A stretch of 37,954 nt of DNA from Candidatus Magasanikiibacteriota bacterium (lineage in GTDB: Bacteria; Patescibacteriota; Patescibacteriia; Magasanikbacterales; UBA10003). A program made the translations under genes and the position numbers. Location of the stretch: assembly GCA_016214465.1 (NCBI GenBank), contig JACROI010000025.1:1-37954 (forward strand), in the 5' to 3' direction. The notes under the pieces were generated by a model. That model saw only the letters and a list, made by a program, of their open reading frames with translations. It did no database searches and had not been told where the DNA came from. This document shows positions 16,207 to 25,659 of this stretch, one piece after another (within the stretch, counting starts at the first letter, position 1; every line of letters begins with the position of its first letter).

Positions 16207-16771
16207 AAGTTTGATACAAATTTTGCAAACGGTTTTCTAATTTTTTATTCTGATAAATCTTCACAAATTCAAAACACATATCCCAATTTATCGGCCGGAT
16301 ATTGTCAAAATAACAATCTTTTTGCAAATATAAAGTATCTAAAATTGCCCGCTCCAAAACGGCGCTGGTGCAATCATTTGTTATTTTTAATCCGGTGATA
16401 TTAAAAAGTACCTCGTTTTTTATTTTCTGATAAACAAATTTTTGTTTACCGACTGTGACAACTCTGCTATTTTTAGCGATTGAGTATATTGTTGAATCAT
16501 ATTGAAAAATGACCCCGCTGGCGGCTAACACTGTTCTTAAACTTACATAAGACGGGGAACACAATTTATTGGCCAATTCCCAAACATTATAATTATCATC
16601 AAAAGCAAAAAACCCTTTTTTAATTCTTTTTAAAGCCCCGCTTTTTACCAGACGATAAACCTTTACTTTCAAATAATTAAGATCATCAATCTTCCACAAC
16701 ATTGCTAAATCCTTGGTGGAAAACACGGTTCTTTTAGTTTTAAGTAAAATTACAATTGAATTGTCAGACAT
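16196..16771 (-). CDS. AbiEi-like antitoxin/transcriptional regulator
   Basis: N-terminal wHTH-like region (VFSTKDLAMLWKIDDLNYLKVKVYRLVKSGALKRIKKGFFAF) directly upstream of the AbiEii-type gene, 11-nt overlap. Confidence 0.85.
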   Translation of the reverse strand: MSDNSIVILLKTKRTVFSTKDLAMLWKIDDLNYLKVKVYRLVKSGALKRIKKGFFAFDDNYNVWELANKLCSPSYVSLRTVLAASGVIFQYDSTIYSIAKNSRVVTVGKQKFVYQKIKNEVLFNITGLKITNDCTSAVLERAILDTLYLQKDCYFDNIRPINWDMCFEFVKIYQNKKLENRLQNLYQTYVK

Positions 16772-16773
16772 AG

Positions 16774-16807
16774 AGTTATCACCTAAAAGTTATCATATTT
16801 GATAACT
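16774..16807 (-). promoter_or_regulatory. Candidate AbiEi operator: AGTTATCA (16774-16781), AGTTATCA (16788-16795), TGATAACT (16800-16807)
   Basis: Perfect palindrome AGTTATCA-TATT-TGATAACT plus a direct half-site between promoter and start codon. Confidence 0.78.
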
Positions 16808-16810
16808 CCT

Positions 16811-16839
16811 AGTATACCATAAACCAATAAAAATGTCAA
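16811..16839 (-). promoter_or_regulatory. Promoter for the AbiE-type operon: TTGACA-17-TATACT
   Basis: TTGACA 16839-16834, TATACT 16816-16811. Confidence 0.85.
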
Positions 16840-16870
16840 ATTTAGCTCTAAACAACAAAATTTTATACAT

Positions 16871-16910
16871 AAAAAGAGGAGCGAACGGATGTGCAATCCA
16901 ACAGCTCCTC
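16871..16910 (-). terminator. Terminator of ileS
   Basis: GAGGAGC ... GCTCCTC-TTTTT on the minus strand. Confidence 0.85.
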
Positions 16911-16916
16911 AAAAAG

Positions 16917-19796
16917 TTATATTTTTTCAATCTTAATCTCCACCGACACCCCATCAATTTCTATTTTTTCACCTTCGCCTTCTTCCAACTTTTTCGCCAA
17001 CACGCTCTTTTTTATTTCCTCACTAAATTCCGTAAATACTTCTCGCAATAATTTATCATCGGTTTGATATTTAATAATTACTTGGTCATGAATAGTCAAG
17101 CCGATTTCTTTGCGTTTTTGATTGATAGCGCGGATAATTTCGCGCGCCAAGCCCTCTTTTTTCAACTCCTGTGTTATCTCAACATCCAACTCCACTTTCA
17201 ATTCACTGCCTTTTTTATTTATCTCAACTTTTTTCACATTCAATTCATCAGCCACAATTTGTCGCATGGCCTCGGACAATTCGCCACCCGCCACCAGCAG
17301 ACGCGGCAATGGTTGGCGCACTTTAACACACTTGGCCGCTCGCAAAGCCAAACCCATTTCCACAATTTTTCGCGCCGTTGTCATTTCGGCCAACAATTTT
17401 TCATCAATCAATTTTTCATCCGCTTTCGGCCAATCCTCCAAATGCACACTTTCTTTTTCTCCACCCAATGCCAAATAAATTTTTTCCACGATAAACGGCG
17501 TGAATGGCGCCATTAATTTTGAAAGCGTCATCAAAACCTCGCGCAAAGTAACCAAAGCCGCCTGCTTGTCCGCTTCATCATCGCCCTTGAATCTATCGCG
17601 CGACCGGCGCAGATACCAAGTGGACAAATCATCAATAAAATCCTTAATCGACCGGCTGGCTTTTACCGTGTTGTAATTATCCATTTGCTCGGTAATTTCT
17701 TTAATCAATAAATTCAATTTGGCCAAAATCCATTTATCCAATATATTATCGGATAATTGCTTGCCACTAACCGCACCGTCCTTTTCCGCGTACATTTTGT
17801 AAAACTCCACGACATTCCATAAGATATTGATGACTTTATTGTAAATTTCTTTTACTTCTTTATCGCTAAAAAATAAATTCTCGGCATCCATCACCACGCT
17901 ATTCATCATATAGTATCGCATCGCGTCCACGCCATATTGCTCAATAATCACCCACGGGTCAGTGTAGTTTAGTTTGGATTTGGATAATTTTTCGCCTTTG
18001 GCATTTAAAATCGTACCAGTAGTAACACAATTTTCAAAACTAACATCATCAAACAAAAGAGCGGACACCACATGCATATAATAAAACCAAGCGCGGGTTT
18101 GAGCAATGTATTCGGCAATGTACTGCCCTGGAAATCGTGATTTAAACACCTTTTTGTTTTCAAACGGATAATGCCACTCTGCAAATGGCATTGCGGCCGA
18201 CTCCATCCAGCAGTCAATCACCTCTGGAATACGAGCCATCTCTTTCCCGCAGGCGCATTTTAATTTAATTTTATCCATCTGGTCTTTGTGCAAATCCAAA
18301 TCTTCAACTTTTTCCGTATTATATACCGCATCAAAATTTATGGCCTGCGCTTTTAATTCTTTGACACTGCCGATACACTTGGTCTGACCGCATTCACATT
18401 TCCAAAAAGGCAAAGGCGTTGCCCAATAGCGATTGCGCGAGATGTTCCAGTCCGGCGCGGTCTCCAAAATGTTTAAAAATCTACCGTGTTTCAGATGCTC
18501 CGGATACCAATTTATTTTTTCATTTAACTCAATCAACCGCGATTTTATTTTTTGAATATCAATAAACCAAGCGGAAATGGCATTGTAAAAAAGCTGGGTG
18601 TCGCAACGCCAGCAATGAGGATAAGAGTGGGTGTATTTTTCTTTGGTAAACAATAAACCGCGCTTTTCCAAATCTTCTTTTATGGCTTTTTCCGCTTTTT
18701 TAAAATATTGGCCACGGATTAACTCTGGCGCGTCTTCATTAAAATGCCCTTTTTCATCCAACAACGGCACCATTGGCAAATCAAGCTTCACGCCTAAATT
18801 ATAGTCGTCTTCGCCATAAATTACAGCAGTGTGCACAATACCCGTGCCTTCTTCTGTGGTTACAAAATCGGCCGACGCCACATACCAGGCATTTTTGCCG
18901 GAATTTTTTACAGCCGGAATATCAAACAATGGTTCATATTCCAGGCCAATCAAATCCGCGCCTGATAATTCCTTAAACACTTCATATTTTTCACTTAAAA
19001 CATTGGTAACACGATCTTTGGCTAAAATATAATTTTCCGCGCCTGATTTTACCAACAAATATTCAATCTTCTCGCCCACTGCCAACGCCACATTGCCAGG
19101 CAAAGTCCAAGGTGTCGTAGTCCAAGCCAAAAGATAAGTATTTTCCGACAAACCATGTTTGGTCGGATTTTTCACTTTAAACTTCACTGTCACCGCTTCC
19201 TCAATAATATCTTTGTAACTATTATCCATGGCAATTTCCGCTTTTGAAACAGGAGTTTCGCAACGCGGGCAGTACATCAACACTTTTCGGCCATTATAAA
19301 TCAAACCTTTATCCCAAATGGTTTTCAAAGCCCACCACACCGACTCCATATATGTTGAGTCCATTGTTTTATAAGCATTGTCAAACTCCACCCAACGACC
19401 AATACGATCAATCATCTTTTTCCAATCATGCGTGTATGTTAAAACTTTTGAACGGCATATCTCATTAAATTTTTCTACGCCTAATTTTTCTTCAATATCT
19501 TTCTTGCCCGATATTTTCAATTCCTTTTCCACTATATTTTCAATCGGCAAGCCATGACAATCCCAACCCCAACGCCGGCGCACGCGCCAACCCTTCATGG
19601 TTTGATAGCGCGGCACCACATCTTTTATAACCGAACCCAAAATATGCCCGTAATGCGGAAGTCCGGTCGCAAACGGCGGGCCATCATAAAAAACATAGGG
19701 CTTGCTCACAGACCGGCTTTCCACTGATTTCTCAAAACACTTATGCTCCTCCCAGTATTTAAGTATTTCTTGTTCTTCTTTATTGGCATTATACAT
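16917..19796 (-). CDS. ileS: Isoleucine--tRNA ligase
   Basis: YDGPPFATGLPHYGHILGSVIKD, RRWGWDCHGLPIE, WTTTPWTLPGNVALAVG, NAKGEKLSKSKLNY. Confidence 0.97.
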   Translation of the reverse strand: MYNANKEEQEILKYWEEHKCFEKSVESRSVSKPYVFYDGPPFATGLPHYGHILGSVIKDVVPRYQTMKGWRVRRRWGWDCHGLPIENIVEKELKISGKKDIEEKLGVEKFNEICRSKVLTYTHDWKKMIDRIGRWVEFDNAYKTMDSTYMESVWWALKTIWDKGLIYNGRKVLMYCPRCETPVSKAEIAMDNSYKDIIEEAVTVKFKVKNPTKHGLSENTYLLAWTTTPWTLPGNVALAVGEKIEYLLVKSGAENYILAKDRVTNVLSEKYEVFKELSGADLIGLEYEPLFDIPAVKNSGKNAWYVASADFVTTEEGTGIVHTAVIYGEDDYNLGVKLDLPMVPLLDEKGHFNEDAPELIRGQYFKKAEKAIKEDLEKRGLLFTKEKYTHSYPHCWRCDTQLFYNAISAWFIDIQKIKSRLIELNEKINWYPEHLKHGRFLNILETAPDWNISRNRYWATPLPFWKCECGQTKCIGSVKELKAQAINFDAVYNTEKVEDLDLHKDQMDKIKLKCACGKEMARIPEVIDCWMESAAMPFAEWHYPFENKKVFKSRFPGQYIAEYIAQTRAWFYYMHVVSALLFDDVSFENCVTTGTILNAKGEKLSKSKLNYTDPWVIIEQYGVDAMRYYMMNSVVMDAENLFFSDKEVKEIYNKVINILWNVVEFYKMYAEKDGAVSGKQLSDNILDKWILAKLNLLIKEITEQMDNYNTVKASRSIKDFIDDLSTWYLRRSRDRFKGDDEADKQAALVTLREVLMTLSKLMAPFTPFIVEKIYLALGGEKESVHLEDWPKADEKLIDEKLLAEMTTARKIVEMGLALRAAKCVKVRQPLPRLLVAGGELSEAMRQIVADELNVKKVEINKKGSELKVELDVEITQELKKEGLAREIIRAINQKRKEIGLTIHDQVIIKYQTDDKLLREVFTEFSEEIKKSVLAKKLEEGEGEKIEIDGVSVEIKIEKI

Positions 19797-19812
19797 ATTG
19801 ACTTATTGTAGA

Positions 19813-19844
19813 CCAAAAACTCCCCTGACGCAAGCCAGAGGAGT
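19813..19844 (-). terminator. Terminator of the giant surface-protein gene
   Basis: ACTCCTCTG-gcttgcgt-CAGGGGAGT-TTTTGG on the minus strand. Confidence 0.78.
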
Positions 19845-19857
19845 TTTTTGTTTTTCG

Positions 19858-22800
19858 CTATTTCAATTCAATGCTGAAAAACAAACTATTTTCCGTCAAT
19901 AATTCTTTTGTCTTCCAATCATAGGCAACAATACGAATGGAATAATTGCCGGCTGATAAGTTGACCGCCACCGGCTGTTTGACATTCAACGAGTCATTTT
20001 CACCCGCTTTCATCGTCCATTTGCCGCTTCCGGTCTGCATAATCTTTCCGTCAGCGCCCAACAATTGCCGCACCATTTTCACCACCTGTTTTGCTTCGGT
20101 GTTATTCGTATAACTATAATGGAAGTTCACCATGGTCGGCACCGGCACATTGGATTTTATCTTAGCCAAAATTGTCTCATCAAAAGCAATGTCAGAAGCA
20201 CTATTGCTCACTCCGCCCATAATAAACATTTTCTTTTTCAGCTTTTCCACTTGAATGTTAAAACTGTTTTCATCAATTAGCTTACCTGTCTTAGCATTCA
20301 AAATCTTAACCTTAACAATATACTCACCGGCTGTTAATTTTTTGTTAACTGCCTCTGATATATCTGCTTGAAATGATTTGCCGGTTTTTATTGTTTTAAC
20401 AGCTGAGGCAGTACTGACCACCTTGCCTTTGCTATTTAATAATTGGCGGACAATTTTAATGGATACTGCTTTGGCGCTATCATTTTGATATTCATAACTG
20501 AATTTCAGTATATCACCAGGCTGATAAGAAGAAGCTACGACATCGGTAATCGCCACCTTGGAAGAAGGCGTGGAGATGGTAATTTCTCCGGGCACAGACG
20601 ACGCGACGGTTTTTGGCTGAACAGTCGCGGTCGAGGCAACGGGAGCTGTTGCCGGCACAGTGGCCGGTGTTGCGGAAATACTCGCTATATTCAAATCCAA
20701 AACCGTGGCTTCGCTTACTCCGCCCAAAGATGTACGAAATTTAATGTACAATTTCTTCGCGCCCAGACCATCAGATAGTTTGAAACTTTTGGTCGTAACA
20801 TAACTTTCCCAAGAGGATCCTGAAAAATCCGTTTTTTCCGAAATGGCCATTTGCACGGCATCAGTAACATTGAACTTCAACACCACATCCAGAGAAGTTA
20901 AAGCATTTGCATTGCCACCGACTATGACAGAGGTGGTAGTAACTTTGGGAGCCGGCTGAACAATCGTGGCTCCGGCGCCGCCAGTGGTTGGAGCAACCGG
21001 AGCAGCGGAGTTGGAGGCAGAAGAAAATTCAGACTCTAAACCACCGGTGTCAGTGGCTGTGATTCTGTAATAATAAGTACTTCCATTGACAGCCGATGAG
21101 TCGGTATAACTATTGGTAGTGGCAGAACCAAGAGAAGAAAAAGTGCCATTGGCAGTACTGGAACGATAAATATCATAACCCTGTAAATCGCCTTCGCTAT
21201 TGGCTGTCCATGTAATGGAAACAGTGGCGTTGCCGGCAACCGCCGCCACATTGGCCGGAGCGCTTGGAGCCATGCCGTCAGACGGAGCGATTGGATTGAA
21301 TGAGGAAAAGTGAGATGTCTGGCCGGTATAAGCCAAAGTGGAAGCGCTGGCTGATGGTTCAATAAATTTACCACTGGAATCCTTGTAACCAATGGTGGTT
21401 GGCAAGGTTTGCCAATTGTCAGCCGTATCGTCCCAAGAAGCCATATTTACTTTTTCCAATTTAACCAAAGTCAATGCGCCCAAGGCAGTTGTCATAACGC
21501 TATTGGAATAACTGGCGCCGACAGAAACATCACTATTTAACAAGGTTACGGCATTGCCATCATTATCATAACTGCTAACTGTCTTGGCCTCTCCGCTAAC
21601 GGGCGTGCCGGCATTGCCGCCCACCACATTGGAAACCTCTTTTTCATTAAGAGAATACGGATTGGCTGAGTTAGCCAACGCGCCTTCCGAGGAATTGACC
21701 GAAACGCCGGCGGAAGAATCATTCATAGAGCCGCCATTCTGCGGAGTAAGCGATTGAGAAGTGGATCCGGAGAGCGAGGTGGCAGTGGTAGAAAGAGTAA
21801 TATCTTTGCCGCTCACATTGGCGCCACTGACAGCCACAATAGAACTGTAAGTGCTTTCAGTGTATCCATCTGCCGCGGCGGAAATTTTCCAATTACCATT
21901 AATGACTTTCAAAGAATAAGTACCGTCAGTGGCGGTGGTTGCAGTCACAATTCCTCCGCCCAATTTTTCCGCGCGCACCGTGGCGCCGGATGCCGCCGAA
22001 CTGCCAGCAGTAATCGTACCGGAAATGGTATAGGCGGCCGCGGTCATTGTTGTGGCTGAATCAGCCAACGCGCCGCTTGCGCTAATAGCCACGCTGGAAG
22101 CCGTATCAATGTAGCCGTCTTTGGTGGCGCTTACTAAATAGGTCGCGTTGGAAACTTTAGCGGAATAATTGCCGCTGGTGTCGGCCAAAACATCAACTTT
22201 TTCATTGGTTGAAGAATTTTCCAAATGCACCGTAGCTCCGGGCACAGCTGTACCGTCAGCATCTTTCACTGTCCCGCTTACATAATTAATGGCCGGCAAT
22301 CTTATATTAATTGATTCCGTGTTGGCATCCACTTCCACTTTCCAATAACCGCTGGCCGCGGTGGAGGTGGCCAGCACAGTATTACTGTCCGCACCAGACA
22401 CATTTAAACTGCTGTCGGAAACACCGGGAATAGTCACATTCATTAAATACATGTTGGTCGGATTGGTGCTGGTGACTGCATTTAATGCATTAGCTACATC
22501 ATATTGCGGCAACGATATTGTACTTGAAGCAACACCACTCCACGATTCCACTTTGTCGGTCTTCCCGCCGATTTGCATAAATTCCACCACTGCCTGAACA
22601 CTACTCGTGGCATTACCGCTGGAATCTAAGATATTAATTGTAACGGCGCCGGTTTTTGGAGCCAAAATATCATAAGGAGCTGTGGCAACAGTCCCGGCTC
22701 CATTAACCACAATACTTTGAGTGGAAGAAGACATTTCGCCTTGCGTTGGAGAAAAAGCAGTCATAGTATAAGTGCCTGGAGGAAGTTTCAAAGTGGAACT

Positions 22801-25659
22801 ACCGTTGGTGTCGGTCATTACACTATTGATATAGCTCGTGTTTTCGCCGGTATCGCTGGTATCCCCATCATTATTCAAGTCCCCGGTCGTACCCTGAACA
22901 ATTATTTGCACATTGCTCGTTCCCTCTCCGGAATCAAACACACCATCAGCATCGGCATCATTGCCAACACTCTTGGTGATCGTGGCATAATTAACAGAGC
23001 TGGTGTTGGGCTCAAAATTTTGTCCACTAGAACTGGAACCGCTAATAGTCACTGTTTTTTCAGGCAATTTTCCATAGTCAGGAGCAAACGCCTGAACTTT
23101 CCAAATACCATTTGCCACATACAAAGTATAATTTCCTGAAGAATTCGTAAATGTTTCTGAATGGCCCGGCCCATCGGTGCGATAGGCGTTGACCGGCGCG
23201 TTAGCAACCGGATTTGTGCCGTCAGTAACTTGACCTGAAATTGTGTAAGATGGCTTGCTGATAGTCAATGTCAAACTGGCGCTGGTCATGCTGGATAAAG
23301 CAATACCGGTGCTTGAACCATCAACGAACATTTTATCAGCGCCGCCATCATCTTTAATAAGAATTGACCTCTCCACGCCACCTGGCATGCCGGAAACGCT
23401 CGCACCTATTTTATACGAACCATAAGACAAATTTAGCGAACCTGTTCCATCGGCATTGGCTGCGGTATCGTTGCCAGATCCGCCTGCCGGAGAATACGCA
23501 AAAACATTGGCATTGGCAATTGCATTGCTTGACGCGTCTTTAACTGTAAATTTAATTGTCTTATTAGCCGCTGAGATATTGAAAGTTAAAGTTGATGGAT
23601 TTACAGAACAAGAAGATGGACAGCCGCTCACCTGCACTTCTTGCGGTTTTGGCGGCATCCAAGCTGTTGGAGCTGACGGCCCACCCTTGCCAAACATTTC
23701 CGTGGACATTTGCGGTCCAAAACCAACCATCCACACGCCATTGGTATTTAATTTTATGGAATTGGAAGTATTACCGGCAAGCGTACCATTCAAAGTGGAA
23801 GTGGCTTTTCTAAACGAACCTGGTCCTCCTGCAAAAATATCAATTGCATCATTGCTGAATGTGCCGCTGATATTCAAAGTGACAGTGGCACCGGTGGAAG
23901 CATCCACAACCGAGATATTCTGACTGCAAATGTTGGAAGAACAATTAGTTGAGTTAACATTGATTGGGCCTGGAAATCCTGCAGTGTAGCTCGTGCCGCC
24001 TGATTTTGCAAATTGTTCGGCTCCCAACATATATGTTCCAGCCACCAAATTTTGAAACATGAATTCTCCATCTTGTGCGTTAAAACGACCATTGGCAGTT
24101 GAGGAAGATTGCGGGCCGGTCATTGGCGACATTAAGAAAACATTAATACCATTGACCCCGCTAGCCCCGGACATCACGCGGCCGCGCACGGTGAAACTGC
24201 CGGCGGCCGAAGTGGAAAAAGAACTGGAAGACAATGTTTCTAAAACAGTGCCATCTGCTTTTTTAGTGGAAACAGTGGCGGAATTACCACTCATACCAAC
24301 TTTTGTCGCGTTGGAAGGATTAACTATTTGCGCGATGTCCATTCGCAAGAAATCATGCTGGTCGCCATCGCCGGAAGTCAGATTAGCTGTGCCGCGACGC
24401 GTAGCCACCGCTCCTAAAATAATCCTCACAGTACGCGAGTCTGTATTCACTATCACGCCATCACTAGCCGCGCCGCCAGTTGTCCAGCCGGATGGTAAAG
24501 TCCCTTCGCTTGTGCCAAAAACAACCGTGCCCGAACCAGGCCCGTTCAAATCATTATTCGGCGGACTGGCAGTGTCTTTTTTAGCATTAACAACATCGGT
24601 TCCATCCGGGAAAGCAATATCAATAAATCCGGCATTGGGAACTTGATAAGACAAAGGAATCTCCACGCCATAAATTGTACTCACACTAGCCATTGAATTA
24701 AATGGATAAACTTTAACGCCCGGAGCAAAACCGATTCCTGAATCAATAAAAGTTCCAACCATTGCCGGCGGCCCGCCCATCATTCCGCCCTGCATCATGT
24801 TGCCATCGGTGCCAAACATCGGCCCGGTCATACCGCCGCCGGTAAAATTACCGGTCTTGCCGCTGGATTGCGCGGTAGTGGTCGCGGCCGCGGCCGTGCT
24901 GGCGGCAATATCATTAAAACCAATATCCTTGGCGCTGGCCACACTGATGTTGACCAAATTATTGGCAACGATGCCAGTGATGCCATTCAAAGCCACGCTA
25001 CGACTGGGCGCGTCATAAGTGATGGTCGCCGCGGAAGTGGAAATGGTGGACTGTGTGGCTCCAGCGGAACTGACTAGATGAACAGTATAATTGGCCGGTT
25101 TCAAAACGCTATTGGCATAATTCAAATCACTGACCGAACCGGCCAACATTGGCTTGGAAAATACCACTTTCAAGGCGTAATCATTGGCTTGAGCGGAAAC
25201 TACTGTTGGAGAAGAAGTATCGGCGTTACCGGTGGTGAAAGTGCGCAAAAGAGTTGATGCCAAAGCATTGCCGGCTAAATCTTGTACGCCGGTCGTAACT
25301 GTGATGGTATAGGTGCTGGTGGCGGCCAAAGAATAATTTGGAATAAAAGTAGCTGTCCAATTATTGGAATCATAAGTTAAACTGCCGGCCACAGCCGAAG
25401 ACCCCAGTTTCACTAACACAGAATTCTCGGTGACGGTCGTTGGGTTCATGGCCTCGGAAAAACTAAAAATAATCGGCTTCAAAGTTGACACGCCGGTCGC
25501 GGTATCAGCCGGCACAGTATTATCAACAGTCGGAGCGGTAAGATCCCCGGTCGCGCTGGAACTGGTGTCAAAATCCGATTGATATTTAACACTGGTCAAA
25601 TAACCGGATGTTCCCGGATTTCCCAATGGGATTCCTTTGGAAGATGTCATTCCGCCCAA
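19858..25659 (-). CDS. C-terminal part of a giant multidomain surface protein (SbsA-type Ig-like, CarboxypepD_reg-like repeats, FN3, paired C-terminal Ig-like domains)
   Basis: PTVDNTVPADTATGVSTLKPIIFSFSEAMNPTTV (Big_5-like); several ISGTITAGSSAASGATVRAE...DGTYSLKV repeats; SAPANVAAVAGNATVSITWTANSEGDLQGYDIYRSS (FN3). Confidence 0.85.
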   Translation of the reverse strand: MGGMTSSKGIPLGNPGTSGYLTSVKYQSDFDTSSSATGDLTAPTVDNTVPADTATGVSTLKPIIFSFSEAMNPTTVTENSVLVKLGSSAVAGSLTYDSNNWTATFIPNYSLAATSTYTITVTTGVQDLAGNALASTLLRTFTTGNADTSSPTVVSAQANDYALKVVFSKPMLAGSVSDLNYANSVLKPANYTVHLVSSAGATQSTISTSAATITYDAPSRSVALNGITGIVANNLVNISVASAKDIGFNDIAASTAAAATTTAQSSGKTGNFTGGGMTGPMFGTDGNMMQGGMMGGPPAMVGTFIDSGIGFAPGVKVYPFNSMASVSTIYGVEIPLSYQVPNAGFIDIAFPDGTDVVNAKKDTASPPNNDLNGPGSGTVVFGTSEGTLPSGWTTGGAASDGVIVNTDSRTVRIILGAVATRRGTANLTSGDGDQHDFLRMDIAQIVNPSNATKVGMSGNSATVSTKKADGTVLETLSSSSFSTSAAGSFTVRGRVMSGASGVNGINVFLMSPMTGPQSSSTANGRFNAQDGEFMFQNLVAGTYMLGAEQFAKSGGTSYTAGFPGPINVNSTNCSSNICSQNISVVDASTGATVTLNISGTFSNDAIDIFAGGPGSFRKATSTLNGTLAGNTSNSIKLNTNGVWMVGFGPQMSTEMFGKGGPSAPTAWMPPKPQEVQVSGCPSSCSVNPSTLTFNISAANKTIKFTVKDASSNAIANANVFAYSPAGGSGNDTAANADGTGSLNLSYGSYKIGASVSGMPGGVERSILIKDDGGADKMFVDGSSTGIALSSMTSASLTLTISKPSYTISGQVTDGTNPVANAPVNAYRTDGPGHSETFTNSSGNYTLYVANGIWKVQAFAPDYGKLPEKTVTISGSSSSGQNFEPNTSSVNYATITKSVGNDADADGVFDSGEGTSNVQIIVQGTTGDLNNDGDTSDTGENTSYINSVMTDTNGSSTLKLPPGTYTMTAFSPTQGEMSSSTQSIVVNGAGTVATAPYDILAPKTGAVTINILDSSGNATSSVQAVVEFMQIGGKTDKVESWSGVASSTISLPQYDVANALNAVTSTNPTNMYLMNVTIPGVSDSSLNVSGADSNTVLATSTAASGYWKVEVDANTESINIRLPAINYVSGTVKDADGTAVPGATVHLENSSTNEKVDVLADTSGNYSAKVSNATYLVSATKDGYIDTASSVAISASGALADSATTMTAAAYTISGTITAGSSAASGATVRAEKLGGGIVTATTATDGTYSLKVINGNWKISAAADGYTESTYSSIVAVSGANVSGKDITLSTTATSLSGSTSQSLTPQNGGSMNDSSAGVSVNSSEGALANSANPYSLNEKEVSNVVGGNAGTPVSGEAKTVSSYDNDGNAVTLLNSDVSVGASYSNSVMTTALGALTLVKLEKVNMASWDDTADNWQTLPTTIGYKDSSGKFIEPSASASTLAYTGQTSHFSSFNPIAPSDGMAPSAPANVAAVAGNATVSITWTANSEGDLQGYDIYRSSTANGTFSSLGSATTNSYTDSSAVNGSTYYYRITATDTGGLESEFSSASNSAAPVAPTTGGAGATIVQPAPKVTTTSVIVGGNANALTSLDVVLKFNVTDAVQMAISEKTDFSGSSWESYVTTKSFKLSDGLGAKKLYIKFRTSLGGVSEATVLDLNIASISATPATVPATAPVASTATVQPKTVASSVPGEITISTPSSKVAITDVVASSYQPGDILKFSYEYQNDSAKAVSIKIVRQLLNSKGKVVSTASAVKTIKTGKSFQADISEAVNKKLTAGEYIVKVKILNAKTGKLIDENSFNIQVEKLKKKMFIMGGVSNSASDIAFDETILAKIKSNVPVPTMVNFHYSYTNNTEAKQVVKMVRQLLGADGKIMQTGSGKWTMKAGENDSLNVKQPVAVNLSAGNYSIRIVAYDWKTKELLTENSLFFSIELK

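Noticed and set aside
20065-25077. Many plus-strand ORFs antisense to the surface-protein gene
   Set aside because: Low-complexity shadow translations; no homology-like motifs.
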